In this document: piece after piece, positions 54,701 through 62,579 of the stretch
Numbering within the stretch: the stretch's first letter is position 1
Layout: each line of letters opens with the position of its first letter
Assembly (NCBI RefSeq): GCF_051251085.1
Contig: NZ_JBPCZH010000002.1
Location: forward strand, 1-64,000
DNA: 64,000 bases
Source: Cernens ardua
GTDB lineage: Bacteria > Pseudomonadota > Gammaproteobacteria > Pseudomonadales > Halomonadaceae
Direction: 5' to 3'
The notes under the pieces: model-generated
Database searches by the model: none
Seen by the model: only the letters and a program-made list of their open reading frames with translations
What the model was told of the DNA's origin: nothing
Program-made: the position numbers and the translations under genes

Positions 54701-55737
54701 CGGTCATATTGCGCACGCGAGTAGCGGGGATGCAGCGCCGACAGTTTGATGGAGATACCTGGACCTTCATAGATACCACGACCATTGGAGGCTTTGCCGA
54801 TCGCGTGGATGGCCTGCTCATAGTCGTTGTAGTAGTCATCTGCCCCTTTGGCTGTCATCGCCGCTTCACCCAGCATATCGTAGGAATAGCGGAAGCCTTT
54901 GGCTTCATAACGACCTGCATTGGCCAGTGCTTCGCCGATGGTTTCACCCGTCACGAATTGTTCGCCCATCAAACGCATGGCCATATCCACCCCCTTGCGG
55001 ATGAGTGGTTCGCCCCGTTTACCGATGATACGGTTGAGTGAAGAGGTAAGCCCGGCTTCATTATGTGTGGTGGTGAGCTTGCCGGTAATCAGAAGTCCCC
55101 AGGTCGCTGCATTTACGAAAAGCGACTGACTACGGCCCAAGTGGCTCTGCCAGTTACCGCCACTTAGCTTGTCGCGAATCAGTAGGTCGCGGGTACCTTT
55201 GTCCGGGACACGAAGGAGTGCTTCAGCCAGACACATCAGCGCGATACCCTCTTGCGAGGAGAGCGAAAATTCCTGCAGCAATCCCTGGACAATTCCCTGG
55301 CGCCCACCCGAGCTTTTCTGATTCCTGAGCCGCTCAGCGAGGCCATAGGCCAATTCATGAACAGCCTTGGCCTGCTTGGGAGCGATACGCGCCTGTTCTA
55401 CAAGCGTAGGAACAATCTCCTGTTCAGGACGGCGATAGGCTGATGTAATGGCAGCACGCAAAACGGACTGGGGCTGAATGCTTTCCGCAAATTCAAGAAA
55501 AGGCTGCGGTGCATGTTGTTGCGGTTGCACCTCATCAATGGTGTCGCCATCTTCACTGGGTGTGAGCTCATCTGCAGTAACAGGAAAGCCCTGTCCACGT
55601 TCATACTGTTCGAGACAGTTGAAAATAGCCTGTTTGATAAGCCAGTGAGGCGTGCGGTCCAGAGAGTGTGCCGCTGTTTTCAGGCGATCACGTGTCGCCT
55701 GATCCAGTTTTACGCCCATTGTTGTGCTATTAGCCAT
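51793..55737 (-). CDS. putA: Trifunctional proline utilisation protein PutA
   Basis: 1314 residues. In order: N-terminal ribbon-helix-helix DNA-binding domain (MGVKLDQATRDRLKTAAHSLDRTPHWLIKQAI, in stretches), proline dehydrogenase barrel with RLVKGAYWDSEIK near residue 435, and P5C (aldehyde) dehydrogenase with the Glu region ETGGQNAMIVDSSA and the catalytic Cys in AGQRCSALR near 915, plus a C-terminal domain. It oxidises proline to glutamate and, when proline is absent, represses the put genes. Full-length form as in enterics. The start at 55737 begins MANSTTMGVKL. GTTGCA sites lie upstream. No putP is in the window. Confidence 0.97.
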   Translation of the reverse strand: MANSTTMGVKLDQATRDRLKTAAHSLDRTPHWLIKQAIFNCLEQYERGQGFPVTADELTPSEDGDTIDEVQPQQHAPQPFLEFAESIQPQSVLRAAITSAYRRPEQEIVPTLVEQARIAPKQAKAVHELAYGLAERLRNQKSSGGRQGIVQGLLQEFSLSSQEGIALMCLAEALLRVPDKGTRDLLIRDKLSGGNWQSHLGRSQSLFVNAATWGLLITGKLTTTHNEAGLTSSLNRIIGKRGEPLIRKGVDMAMRLMGEQFVTGETIGEALANAGRYEAKGFRYSYDMLGEAAMTAKGADDYYNDYEQAIHAIGKASNGRGIYEGPGISIKLSALHPRYSRAQYDRVMDELYPRLKSLVLLAQEYDIGINIDAEEADRLELSLDLLEHLCFEPELEGWNGIGFVIQGYQKRCPLVIDYLIDLARRSRRRLMIRLVKGAYWDSEIKVAQVEGLEGYPVYTRKVYTDLSYISCARKLLAAPEAIYPQFATHNAYTLAAIYKLAGNNYYPGQYEFQCLHGMGEPLYEHVVGKNGLNRPCRIYAPCGSHETLLAYLVRRLLENGANTSFVNRIADHDISLDELVRDPVEEAEQMAEQEGAMGLPHPRIPLPIELYGDERVNSTGLDLSNEQRLASLSSALLYGASHPLEARPIVPFEYSHGATAAVENPSDTRDVVGLVEEATPEIVEKALAASVDAAPIWQATQPEERAEVLERAADLMEAQLQPLMGVLVREAGKTYANAIAEVREAVDFLRYYAAQAREHFDNHSHRPLGPVVCISPWNFPLAIFTGQIAAALVTGNTVLAKPAEQTPLIASEGARILIEAGLPEGVLQLLPGTGETVGAKLVGDDRIRGVMFTGSTEVARILARNLSGRLDSQGRPIPLIAETGGQNAMIVDSSALPEQVIPDVLASAFDSAGQRCSALRILCVQEDVAERVLDMLKGAMKECRLGNPEQLSSDIGPVIDNEARETINAHIEKMRSKGHKVHQISINDKEANEHGIFIPPTLIELDDLNELEREVFGPVLHIVTYKQKELGKLLDNINANGYGLTMGLHTRIDETIAQVIAKAEVGNLYVNRNIVGAVVGVQPFGGEGLSGTGPKAGGPIYLTRLLSVRPNGIPLSEKERTRIEPSTQPQYLARLNELAEWAKKEHNSVVADYCKTLETQALSGVTLELPGPTGERNTYSLLPRHHILCLATDPEDLLIQLAAVTAIGAKSIWEDTEETRKLHAKLPKNIRSRVELVSDWRQEGVAYDAVLYHGDSDTLLNVTQAVAARDGAIVNVFGMGNGETNVPIEHLLIEHALSINTAAAGGNASLMTIG

Positions 55738-55827
55738 GGCGCCAGATCCCAAGTTGAAGATGAACAGGTAGGCGAAGACAGAATCGCCTTGTGAATAGGA
55801 AGAGCATACCCGTAAAATTCAACAAGG

Positions 55828-55909
55828 TGCAACCTGTTGCAACCCGGTATTTAACTAAAGATCAAGATCGCAACTTTCTTGTTTGGATGTTGCCTTTTCG
55901 AGGTGCAAC
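55828..55909. promoter_or_regulatory. Cluster of PutA-type operators (GTTGCA)
   Basis: PutA ribbon-helix-helix domains recognise GTTGCA. Here the motif occurs at 55828-55833 (as TGCAAC), 55836-55841 and 55838-55843 (an overlapping palindrome GTTGCAAC) and 55904-55909 (TGCAAC), all within 180 bases upstream of putA. A further copy lies at 56125-56130, 33 bases before the beta-lactamase. Autoregulation of putA is inferred. Confidence 0.5.
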
Positions 55910-56060
55910 TTTATCCGGGGAATCACAATTGTGGTGCACACAATGCAGATTGGGCTCTAGTGAATTTACTCATACAAACAACTTGCCTGCCTCGCTGTAG
56001 ACGCAATGTTGTGAAAGATTTCACCCTAACACCGCCCTCTGGAACCATTACCATCGCTTG

Positions 56061-56096
56061 CATTGTTAACATCATGGCCACTGTTAACATCATAAA
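56061..56096. repeat. 18-bp tandem repeat with core TGTTAACATCAT
   Basis: Two adjacent units share the 12-base core TGTTAACATCAT at an 18-base spacing. The core includes the palindrome GTTAAC. It lies upstream of the beta-lactamase. Confidence 0.7.
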
Positions 56097-56162
56097 CACT
56101 ATAGTCATCCCAAATGTTATTACCGTTGCAAAACCATTCCTGTCAAAAGAGTATTCGATAAT

Positions 56163-57080
56163 ATGAAAGGGACACCTCTTTTTGCGTTCCTGAAAATCAT
56201 TCCCTTTATGCTTCTCTCTCTAGGGATGAATGCACATGACGCCTACGCGGCCGATCCTCTAAAACAGGCCGCGCTTCAGACTGAACATGATTTGCATGCC
56301 TATGTTGGTTATTTCGTGTTGGACACAGGGAACCAAAAAACCTGGCATTACCACGCCGATCATCGTTTTCTATTGACAAGTACCTTCAAGGTACTGGCTT
56401 GTAGCGATCTTCTTCATCAGCAGGAAGAAGGGCACCTTTCCATGAGGCAAACGGTGATCGTCCATCCCCATGATGTCCTGAGCTATGCACCTGTTACCAG
56501 GCACTTTATAGGGCGGCCCATGTCATTTACTCAGCTATGTCAGGCAGGTATACAGCTAAGTGATAATACGGCCGGCAATCTGATATTGCAGAAAATTGGC
56601 GGTCCACAGGGATTGACTCACTATATCCGCGCTTTGGGTGACCACTCTACACGTTTGGATCGAACGGAACCTTCATTGAATAACAAGGATCATGCTGGCC
56701 AACGTGATACAACGACACCCCAAGCGATAGTATTCACACTCGATCGATTGGTGCACGGGGGAGCGTTGAATGCAGACTCAAGACATCAGATACTGAGCTG
56801 GATGGAAGGCAATAAAGTGACCGGCACGTTATTACGCGCGGGATTGCCTTCCAGTTGGAAAATTGCGGACAAAAGTGGCAGTGGAAATGATGGTGCGCGG
56901 GGGGTGATCGCTGTCGTTTGGCCCCCCCAACATGCACCTGTCCTCGTTGCATTTTATATGCGGGGAAGCCATGCCCCTTTGGCACGCCTTGATGCCGCCA
57001 TTGCGCATTGGGCGTCACAGTTGGTGCCCCTTTTTAATCAGCCGCTCATTGATCAGTTCAGCGCACAAGCGAACGGATAA
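56163..57080 (+). CDS. Class A beta-lactamase, CARB-like
   Basis: 305 residues. A signal peptide ends near AYA|AD (about residue 29). All class A motifs are present: STFK (Ser73, Lys76), SDN (133-135), EPSLN (Glu169, Asn173) and KSG (237-239). Around them the wording follows carbenicillinases: LTSTFKVLAC, RLDRTEPSLN, DTTTPQAI, NKVTGTLLR and IADKSGSGNDGARG. CARB enzymes have Arg at the first position of the last triad (RSG/RTG); here it is Lys. A periplasmic serine hydrolase of penicillins is predicted; the spectrum cannot be told. No ampR-like regulator is adjacent. It is divergent from putA. Confidence 0.92.
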   Translation: MKGTPLFAFLKIIPFMLLSLGMNAHDAYAADPLKQAALQTEHDLHAYVGYFVLDTGNQKTWHYHADHRFLLTSTFKVLACSDLLHQQEEGHLSMRQTVIVHPHDVLSYAPVTRHFIGRPMSFTQLCQAGIQLSDNTAGNLILQKIGGPQGLTHYIRALGDHSTRLDRTEPSLNNKDHAGQRDTTTPQAIVFTLDRLVHGGALNADSRHQILSWMEGNKVTGTLLRAGLPSSWKIADKSGSGNDGARGVIAVVWPPQHAPVLVAFYMRGSHAPLARLDAAIAHWASQLVPLFNQPLIDQFSAQANG

Positions 57081-57242
57081 AGTATTTCCGGCCTATTGCG
57101 CCATTGGCGATATCGTCTGGTTTTGGCAAGTTTATCTGAAGTTGGAAGGTGTAGAACCAGGATGTGTATAAATGGAATATGAAGCGAAACACGCTGCACT
57201 GCACCATACTGATGTTTATTCAATGCTCTGAGGAAGTGGTTC

Positions 57243-57872
57243 ATGTCCCACCATTATTATCGCCCAAGTGAAGGTCATGGCCTTGCCCATGATCCGTTCA
57301 ATGCTATTATCGCGCCGCGCCCCATCGGCTGGATTGCCTCTCGTAGTGGTGCTGGCGTACTCAATCTCGCCCCTTACAGTTTTTTCAATGCCTTCAATTA
57401 CACTCCACCGATTATCGGTTTTAGCAGCACAGGGCGTAAGGATTCTCTAAGGAATATAGAGGAAACAGGGGAGTTCAGCTGGAATCTGGCGACTCAAACG
57501 CTGGCAGATCAGATGAATATGAGTAGTGCAGCAGTACCGCCAGACGTGGATGAATTTGCTTTATCCGGGCTCACGCCATTGGAGAGCCATGAAATTAACG
57601 TGCCACGTGTCGCAGAGTCGCCGGTTTCAATGGAATGTCGGCTGATTGAGATAGTTCAATTAAAAACAGCATCCGGTGAATTGCTGGATACCTGGTTGGT
57701 GCTGGGGGAAGTTGTTGGCGTTCATATTGATAATAGTCTGATCGAGAATGGCATCTATAATACTGTTGCGGGCGAACCTCTGATGCGTGGAGGCGGGGCA
57801 GGTGACTACTTTACCGTGAATAACGACACCAAATTCGTCATGATGAGGCCACAACCGCCTTCTTCTTCATGA
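57243..57872 (+). CDS. Flavin reductase-like FMN-binding split-barrel protein
   Basis: 209 residues of the flavin-reductase-like (DIM6/NTAB) family: DPFNAIIAPRPIGWIASRS, NLAPYSFFNAFNYTPPIIGF, RKDSLRNIEETGEFSWNLAT and the GEVVGVHID strand near the end are typical. It binds FMN; the partner or substrate is unknown. GAGGAAG lies before the ATG. A single gene with its own terminator. Confidence 0.88.
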   Translation: MSHHYYRPSEGHGLAHDPFNAIIAPRPIGWIASRSGAGVLNLAPYSFFNAFNYTPPIIGFSSTGRKDSLRNIEETGEFSWNLATQTLADQMNMSSAAVPPDVDEFALSGLTPLESHEINVPRVAESPVSMECRLIEIVQLKTASGELLDTWLVLGEVVGVHIDNSLIENGIYNTVAGEPLMRGGGAGDYFTVNNDTKFVMMRPQPPSSS

Positions 57873-57913
57873 ATAAAGAGTATGTCGATCGATTATTGAA
57901 TAGATGAATACCA

Positions 57914-57953
57914 AAGGGAGCTGATGAGCGTATATCATCAGCTCCCTTTTTTT
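57914..57953 (+). terminator. Terminator after the flavin-reductase-like gene
   Basis: AAGGGAGCTGATGA pairs with TCATCAGCTCCCTT around a 7-base loop; seven T follow. Confidence 0.92.
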
Positions 57954-58041
57954 GTGCTGACGCCTCATTTATCCGAATCGCTGCGATGTTGCTTTTGTCG
58001 TTATTGTTTTCGCAGGTTGTGGGGCAGCGGAGGCCTGCGCC

Positions 58042-58335
58042 TTATTGGCCAACCACGCGTAAACGGGTAGGTTCCGTGCTATCCAGCCATTCATTGATAC
58101 GGCGTGGTCCGAAACCTTCAGGTGCGTCCGTAAAGTTAAGCAGATAGAGCGTGTCCTGTGCATAACTGTGCATACGCAGTCGTAGGAAAAGCTCCCGAGC
58201 CGTGAGCCGCGTGGCTACTAACCAGGTACCTTCCGTTATCGAGGTAGCATTGCCGCTTTTCTCAAGTGAATGCGTCACTTTAGTGTAACGTTCTGAGTCA
58301 GAGGGAATATCACAAACGACGATGTAACGTTCCAT
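58042..58335 (-). CDS. Small Cas2/SinR-like protein, 97 aa
   Basis: Not firmly recognised. The start MERYIVVCDIPSDSERYTKV, with an Asp at the end of the first strand, then a helix, GTWLVATRLTARELFLRLR and DTLYLLNFT, follows the beta-alpha-beta plan of the Cas2/VapD/SinR ferredoxin-like group. No CRISPR array or cas gene is in the window, so a CRISPR role is not supported. AGAGG lies 8 bases before the ATG at 58335; upstream in-frame codons look non-coding. The family's other members include RNases and proteins of unknown role. Confidence 0.6.
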   Translation of the reverse strand: MERYIVVCDIPSDSERYTKVTHSLEKSGNATSITEGTWLVATRLTARELFLRLRMHSYAQDTLYLLNFTDAPEGFGPRRINEWLDSTEPTRLRVVGQ

Positions 58336-58387
58336 AATCGGACCTCTTGTCATCATTTTCGCACTTTTTTTAAGCACGAGGTTGACT

Positions 58388-58513
58388 TGAGCAGGAAATC
58401 CGACCACTATCAGGGAACCAAGTGGGGAGGTCGGATACCTACCTGAATATTGATTTGGAGGCTGCAACCTTCAAATCGGACAAACGCTCAGTGCTGCAAC
58501 ACTGGGCGTTTTT
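58388..58513 (+). ncRNA. Candidate GGA-rich small RNA
   Basis: Between the divergent small gene at 58335 and a strong plus-strand terminator at 58482-58513 no plus-strand gene fits. The stretch carries six GGA triplets (in AGGA, AGGGA, GGGGA, CGGAT, TTGGA, CGGAC contexts) and an inverted repeat CCGACC ... GGTCGG. TTGACT at 58382-58387 could be a -35, but the -10 (CACTAT) is poor. CsrA/RsmA-sequestering RNAs have such a layout. The 5' end is unknown. Confidence 0.27.
58482..58513 (+). terminator. Free-standing plus-strand terminator
   Basis: AACGCTCAGTG pairs with CACTGGGCGTT (one G-T pair), short loop, TTTTT tail. It has no protein gene upstream on its strand within 600 bases. Confidence 0.8.
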
Positions 58514-59405
58514 CATTGTCTGGGCCATATCTTTCGTAGCGTGCTTTCCCTTCCTGCAAGAAGTTGTTCACCCTGATTCAAGATATTTCGGCGGATTTTT
58601 ACGCTTTATACTGTCATTAAAGACCTGTCTCTCTGGTGGTTGTGTGCCGGATCATTCAAGTGAATGGGGCTGCGTGAATAGGGTTGCGACTTCCGGTGAG
58701 GCAAATGGACCCGTTTCACATTATATTCAACGCATGTTTATCGCACTTGTCCGCATTTTGGAGTAAAGGTTACATCGGCTATTTTTCATGCCTATATCCT
58801 CTTTCCACGCGTGCAACGATGTGTTTGCCTTGGGTACCTGCTTGTTTGCGTACCTATAGGCCTAGACGTTATCCGTCATAATACGGTTAACAGCATGCGG
58901 TTATACATAAAGTAGCCATGTGCCGGGATAACTCTATATCAAGGTAACCGTGTGCAAAGGTACTATCATGCTCGGGTGCCTATGTGCATGAGCAGAGGCC
59001 TTTCCTGTTTTGGGTCCAATGCTTACTGCCTGTCGCCTTACGTTATCCACATCCGGTTTCCACCAAGATAGAGACGTTATTCATTCACGACAAGTGGATA
59101 AAATGTGATTAACCTGTGTGAAACTCATGATATTGACGCAAGCAGGCGTAAAGTAAGGAGACAAAAGAGATAAAATAATAAGTATCAATATCGTTAAATA
59201 GATTGTTTTTTTCTATTGTGTGAGTGGTAGCCGGTCGGAAATAAGGACGAAAAGTGCGTATTTACTGATATTCCGAGGAATTCACTCTTTGTTTGCTAGT
59301 CAAATCGATGTATAACCTGTTTTGATGATACTGCCATGCATAATGGACACAGGTTCTTCAGGTAATGATAATATATGCAGACAGCCGTTCATTTGGGAGC
59401 ATACT
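58514..59405. other. Non-coding region before the response regulator
   Basis: About 0.9 kb. Open frames are short and cross the terminator at 58482 or lack ribosome binding sites. From 59090 to 59320 it is A+T-rich and probably carries the promoter of the response regulator. No RNA gene was recognised. Confidence 0.45.
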
Positions 59406-60107
59406 TTGGATAATCGCAACGACCACATCTTGATCGTCGAAGATGATGAGCGCCTTGCTACACTCACGCGTGAATACCTTGAAGGTAACGGCTTTCAGGT
59501 CAGCGTTGAGTCGAGTGGTGCCAATGCTGTAGAGCAGATCCTCTCACTGCGTCCTGATCTGGTTATTCTTGACCTAATGCTGCCGGGTGAAGATGGCCTT
59601 TCCATCTGCCGTAGAGTCCGCCCTCAGTATTCAGGGCCGATCCTGATGTTAACCGCACGTGCAGATGACATGGATCAGGTCCTCGGCCTCGAAATGGGGG
59701 CAGATGATTATGTCTCCAAGCCTGTACCGCCCAGAGTCCTGTTGGCCCGTATGCGCGCTTTGTTGCGTCGCTCGGAAGTGGTTGAAGGGGCGGGTTCGGA
59801 TGAACGTCTTGAGTTTCGTGATCTGGTTATTGATGCAGGAACACGTGAAGCCTGGCTGGAAGCCGATCGTATCGATCTGACCAGTGCTGAATTCGATCTC
59901 TTGTGGTTCCTTGCTTCCAATGCCGGGCGTGTGCTGTCGCGTGAAGAAATTTTCTCCGCATTGCGTGGCATTCGTTATGACGGTCAGGACCGTTCCATTG
60001 ATGTGCGTGTTTCACGCATACGTCCTAAAATCGGTGATGATCCACATCATCCTCAGCGGATTAAAACCGTCCGCAGCAAGGGGTATCTATTTGTACGTGA
60101 CGCGTAA
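59406..60107 (+). CDS. OmpR-type response regulator, RstA-like
   Basis: 233 residues. The receiver domain has the acidic pocket (VEDD, 11-14), phospho-acceptor Asp56 (LVILDLMLPGEDG), Thr83 and Lys105 (DDYVSKP). The C-terminal winged helix contains FDLLWFLASNAGRVLSREEI and YDGQDRSIDVRVSRIRPKI ending RIKTVRSKGYLF. Wording such as LSICRRVRPQYSGPILMLTA is close to RstA. The TTG at 59406 is chosen because GGGAG lies 6 bases upstream; an earlier ATG would add about 28 residues. No sensor kinase is adjacent. Confidence 0.88.
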   Translation: MDNRNDHILIVEDDERLATLTREYLEGNGFQVSVESSGANAVEQILSLRPDLVILDLMLPGEDGLSICRRVRPQYSGPILMLTARADDMDQVLGLEMGADDYVSKPVPPRVLLARMRALLRRSEVVEGAGSDERLEFRDLVIDAGTREAWLEADRIDLTSAEFDLLWFLASNAGRVLSREEIFSALRGIRYDGQDRSIDVRVSRIRPKIGDDPHHPQRIKTVRSKGYLFVRDA

Positions 60108-60179
60108 CTTATTGATGCCAGGCCAATCGATTGTCTTTTTTTCCTAAAGGATAATCCGCGTTGCCATACCCTTTGCTGA

Positions 60180-60215
60180 TCGCCCTTCGGTTGTGATGAC
60201 TGAAGGGCGTTTTTG
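60180..60215 (+). terminator. Terminator after the response regulator
   Basis: CGCCCTTCGGT pairs with ACTGAAGGGCG (one G-T pair), 7-base loop, TTTTT tail. Confidence 0.9.
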
Positions 60216-60253
60216 TATTCTGTTGGTCGCAGGGGGCGGCTACAACACTTTTG

Positions 60254-60682
60254 TTATCCCCTCAAGAAAGAGAGTAGCCCTTGCGGGTATAGTGCTTTTT
60301 CTCCGCGGATAAAACTATCCAGTGAGCACCATTGCGCTTGAAATGGGGTGCCATCGTCCTCCACAGCATGAAGGATATCCCGTTCATACAGGGCCTTTTC
60401 ATCAAATGTGATGTCGATGACCGAACAAAATTCATGTCCCTGCACGCCATTGAACTCGAAAATGTTTTCGAGGGTATGCCATTCCCCCTCAAGGGTGATC
60501 ATGGCAGAGAATTCTTCCATAAACTCCCTTTTGATCGCTGTTTCACGACATTCGCCAAACTCAATGGTCCCCCCGGGAGGGCGAGCGCCCATGCTTCCAT
60601 CGGCGGGGTCATCAATGGGTACCAGTAACAATTCATTACCCCGCCAGGCCAGGCCGAGCACCTTGTGCTTGATAATAGGCAT
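60254..60682 (-). CDS. Nudix hydrolase
   Basis: 142 residues. The Nudix box runs from Gly38 to about residue 60: G-x5-E44-x7-R52-E53-F-M-E56-E57, with Ser in place of the last Gly. It hydrolyses nucleoside diphosphates linked to another group; the substrate is unknown. GAGGAG lies just before the ATG. It converges with the response regulator and is divergent from the peptide transporter. Confidence 0.88.
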   Translation of the reverse strand: MPIIKHKVLGLAWRGNELLLVPIDDPADGSMGARPPGGTIEFGECRETAIKREFMEEFSAMITLEGEWHTLENIFEFNGVQGHEFCSVIDITFDEKALYERDILHAVEDDGTPFQAQWCSLDSFIRGEKALYPQGLLSFLRG

Positions 60683-60823
60683 TTATGCTCCTCAATGTTC
60701 TCTTGGCCTACGTCGAATAAGCCCCTTCAGGATTTGATGATACACTTCACGCACTCTATTCAAATAGACTTGGTATCATTCTAAACCATCGTTATAAACA
60801 ATCCGTGTGTATGAGGTTACCGT

Positions 60824-62266
60824 TTGAACTCCTCCTCCAATAGCTCGTTTCTGGGACATCCCCGTGCATTATTGACGCTCTGCAGCATCGAAATATGGGA
60901 ACGTTTTTCCTTTTATGGTATGCAGGGCATTCTTCTTATCTACATGTACTATTCGGTCGCACATGGCGGATTAGGGATAGACCAAACACTGGCATTGGGG
61001 CTGATGGGGGCATATAGCAGTAGTGTGTACCTATCGACGATCCTGGGTGCGTGGTGTGCCGACCGCGTGCTTGGTAATGAACGTACGCTGTTCTACTCCG
61101 GTTGTACGGTCATGTGTGGGCACATTGTCCTCGCATTGGTATCAGGTGTCTTTGGCCTGACTATTGGACTTGTGTTGATTGCGTTGGGAAGTGGCGGAGT
61201 GAAGTCGACGACCAGCTCAATCCTTGGGGCACTCTACAGCGAAGATAAATCACGCAGGGATGCCGGCTTTTCTATTTATTATCTTGGCGTCAATTTGGGA
61301 GGGCTTATCGGCCCCGCACTCACCGGTATTCTACAATCGGATCTCGGTTTTCATTATGGATTCGGGTTGGCCGCGATCGGTATGGCCTGTGGTTTGTTTA
61401 TCTATGCCAGAGGGCGTAAACAGATTCCCCAAAGCGAGTGGCGTCCCAGTCATGCTTTATCGCCCAAAGAACGCGGGCTTTACGCACTGGGTGGGGCGGT
61501 GGCCATTATTGTGGTTGCTCTTCTGCTTGTGTCCGGTGGCATTAATGCGAGTAACCTCGATACTGTCTTTTTTGGTATCATTGCCTTTGCTTCAGTGGCC
61601 TATTTTGCCGGGATTCTCTTATCGCCTTCGGTGACCGGAGTAGAGCGTAAACAAGTGCTGATTTTCATTCCTATCTTTATTGCCAGTAGCTTTTTCTTCG
61701 CGCTTTATTTTCAGTTCTATACCGCTATCACTGTGTTGTTCGATCAACATGTGGATCGTATGGTGATGGGATGGGAGGTACCCGTTGCCTGGCTCAGCTC
61801 AGCAGAATCACTTTTCATTATTATTCTTTCCGTTGTCTTCGCGTGGCTATGGACACGTTTGGGGCATCGTCAGCCAAGCTCAACCATCAAGTTTGTAATA
61901 GCGCTTGTCATCCTTGCTATCAGCTACGCAGGCTATATTCCTTTTGTGGGTACAGGGCATCCTGTTCCGTTGTGGGTCCCTGTAGCAATGGTGTTTATCT
62001 TTGCCTGTGCTGAAATGTGCATTTCTCCGATAGGACTCTCTCTGTCGACCAAACTGGCTCCCAAAGCCTTTCAAACGCAGATGGTGGCTCTGTTCATGCT
62101 CTCGCTTGCTTTGGGCTTCGCTATGGGGGGGCGGTTGGGTCAGTATTACACTGAAAGTCATGCGGTTTTGTACTTTTCCTCACTGGTGATGATCGGGTTG
62201 GTTACGGCACTTGTCCTGCTATGTTTCTTTCCAATGATCAAACGATTGGCGCCGGGAGATTATTAG
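60824..62266 (+). CDS. POT/PTR family proton-dependent oligopeptide transporter
   Basis: 480 residues with about 14 hydrophobic segments. The family ExxER motif is present at the start of helix 1 (EIWERFSFYGMQGILLIYM), and the PTR signature region around GSGGVKSTTSSILGALYSEDKSRRDAGFSIYYLGVNLGGLIGP follows (read in pieces). It imports di- and tripeptides with protons, like E. coli DtpA/DtpB. The start is a TTG with GAGG 7 bases upstream. Downstream after 358 bases is an S9 peptidase, a plausible functional partner. Confidence 0.92.
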   Translation: MNSSSNSSFLGHPRALLTLCSIEIWERFSFYGMQGILLIYMYYSVAHGGLGIDQTLALGLMGAYSSSVYLSTILGAWCADRVLGNERTLFYSGCTVMCGHIVLALVSGVFGLTIGLVLIALGSGGVKSTTSSILGALYSEDKSRRDAGFSIYYLGVNLGGLIGPALTGILQSDLGFHYGFGLAAIGMACGLFIYARGRKQIPQSEWRPSHALSPKERGLYALGGAVAIIVVALLLVSGGINASNLDTVFFGIIAFASVAYFAGILLSPSVTGVERKQVLIFIPIFIASSFFFALYFQFYTAITVLFDQHVDRMVMGWEVPVAWLSSAESLFIIILSVVFAWLWTRLGHRQPSSTIKFVIALVILAISYAGYIPFVGTGHPVPLWVPVAMVFIFACAEMCISPIGLSLSTKLAPKAFQTQMVALFMLSLALGFAMGGRLGQYYTESHAVLYFSSLVMIGLVTALVLLCFFPMIKRLAPGDY

Positions 62267-62382
62267 GGAAGAAGTGCCAATGAATGGGGTGTTTGGCTGG
62301 AAAGAGGTATGTACTTAAGGGCAACATGTACATAAAGGAACGATTAGGACGGAAAAAACACTAGCCCCGTATTTATGCTTCG

Positions 62383-62418
62383 ATTCGGTGAATTTTTCCT
62401 ATTCGATGAATTTTTCTT
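62383..62418. repeat. 18-bp tandem duplication
   Basis: Adjacent copies at 62383-62400 and 62401-62418 differ at two positions; unit ATTCGRTGAATTTTTCYT. The surrounding gap 62267-62624 holds no gene. Confidence 0.8.
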
Positions 62419-62579
62419 TAAGAAAGAGATCTGATATATCATTACATCAGACATAAGCAGGTGGAAGGCAAGTGTATTGCAATCAGAAATGATGCATATC
62501 CGGTAATACAACGTTTCCTAGTCCTCTTTTGGATAACGAAAGGGGTGACGCAGATGCGACGACAACAAAAATTCAACGC

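Noticed and set aside
54190..55041. 283-codon frame antisense to putA
   Set aside because: Shadow frame within the proline dehydrogenase coding part; putA is intact with all domains.
58042..58335. CRISPR-Cas system suggested by the Cas2-like protein
   Set aside because: No repeat array and no cas1 or effector gene anywhere in the window.
58422..58766. 114-codon open frame on the plus strand
   Set aside because: It runs across a strong plus-strand terminator and lacks a ribosome binding site and any known domain.
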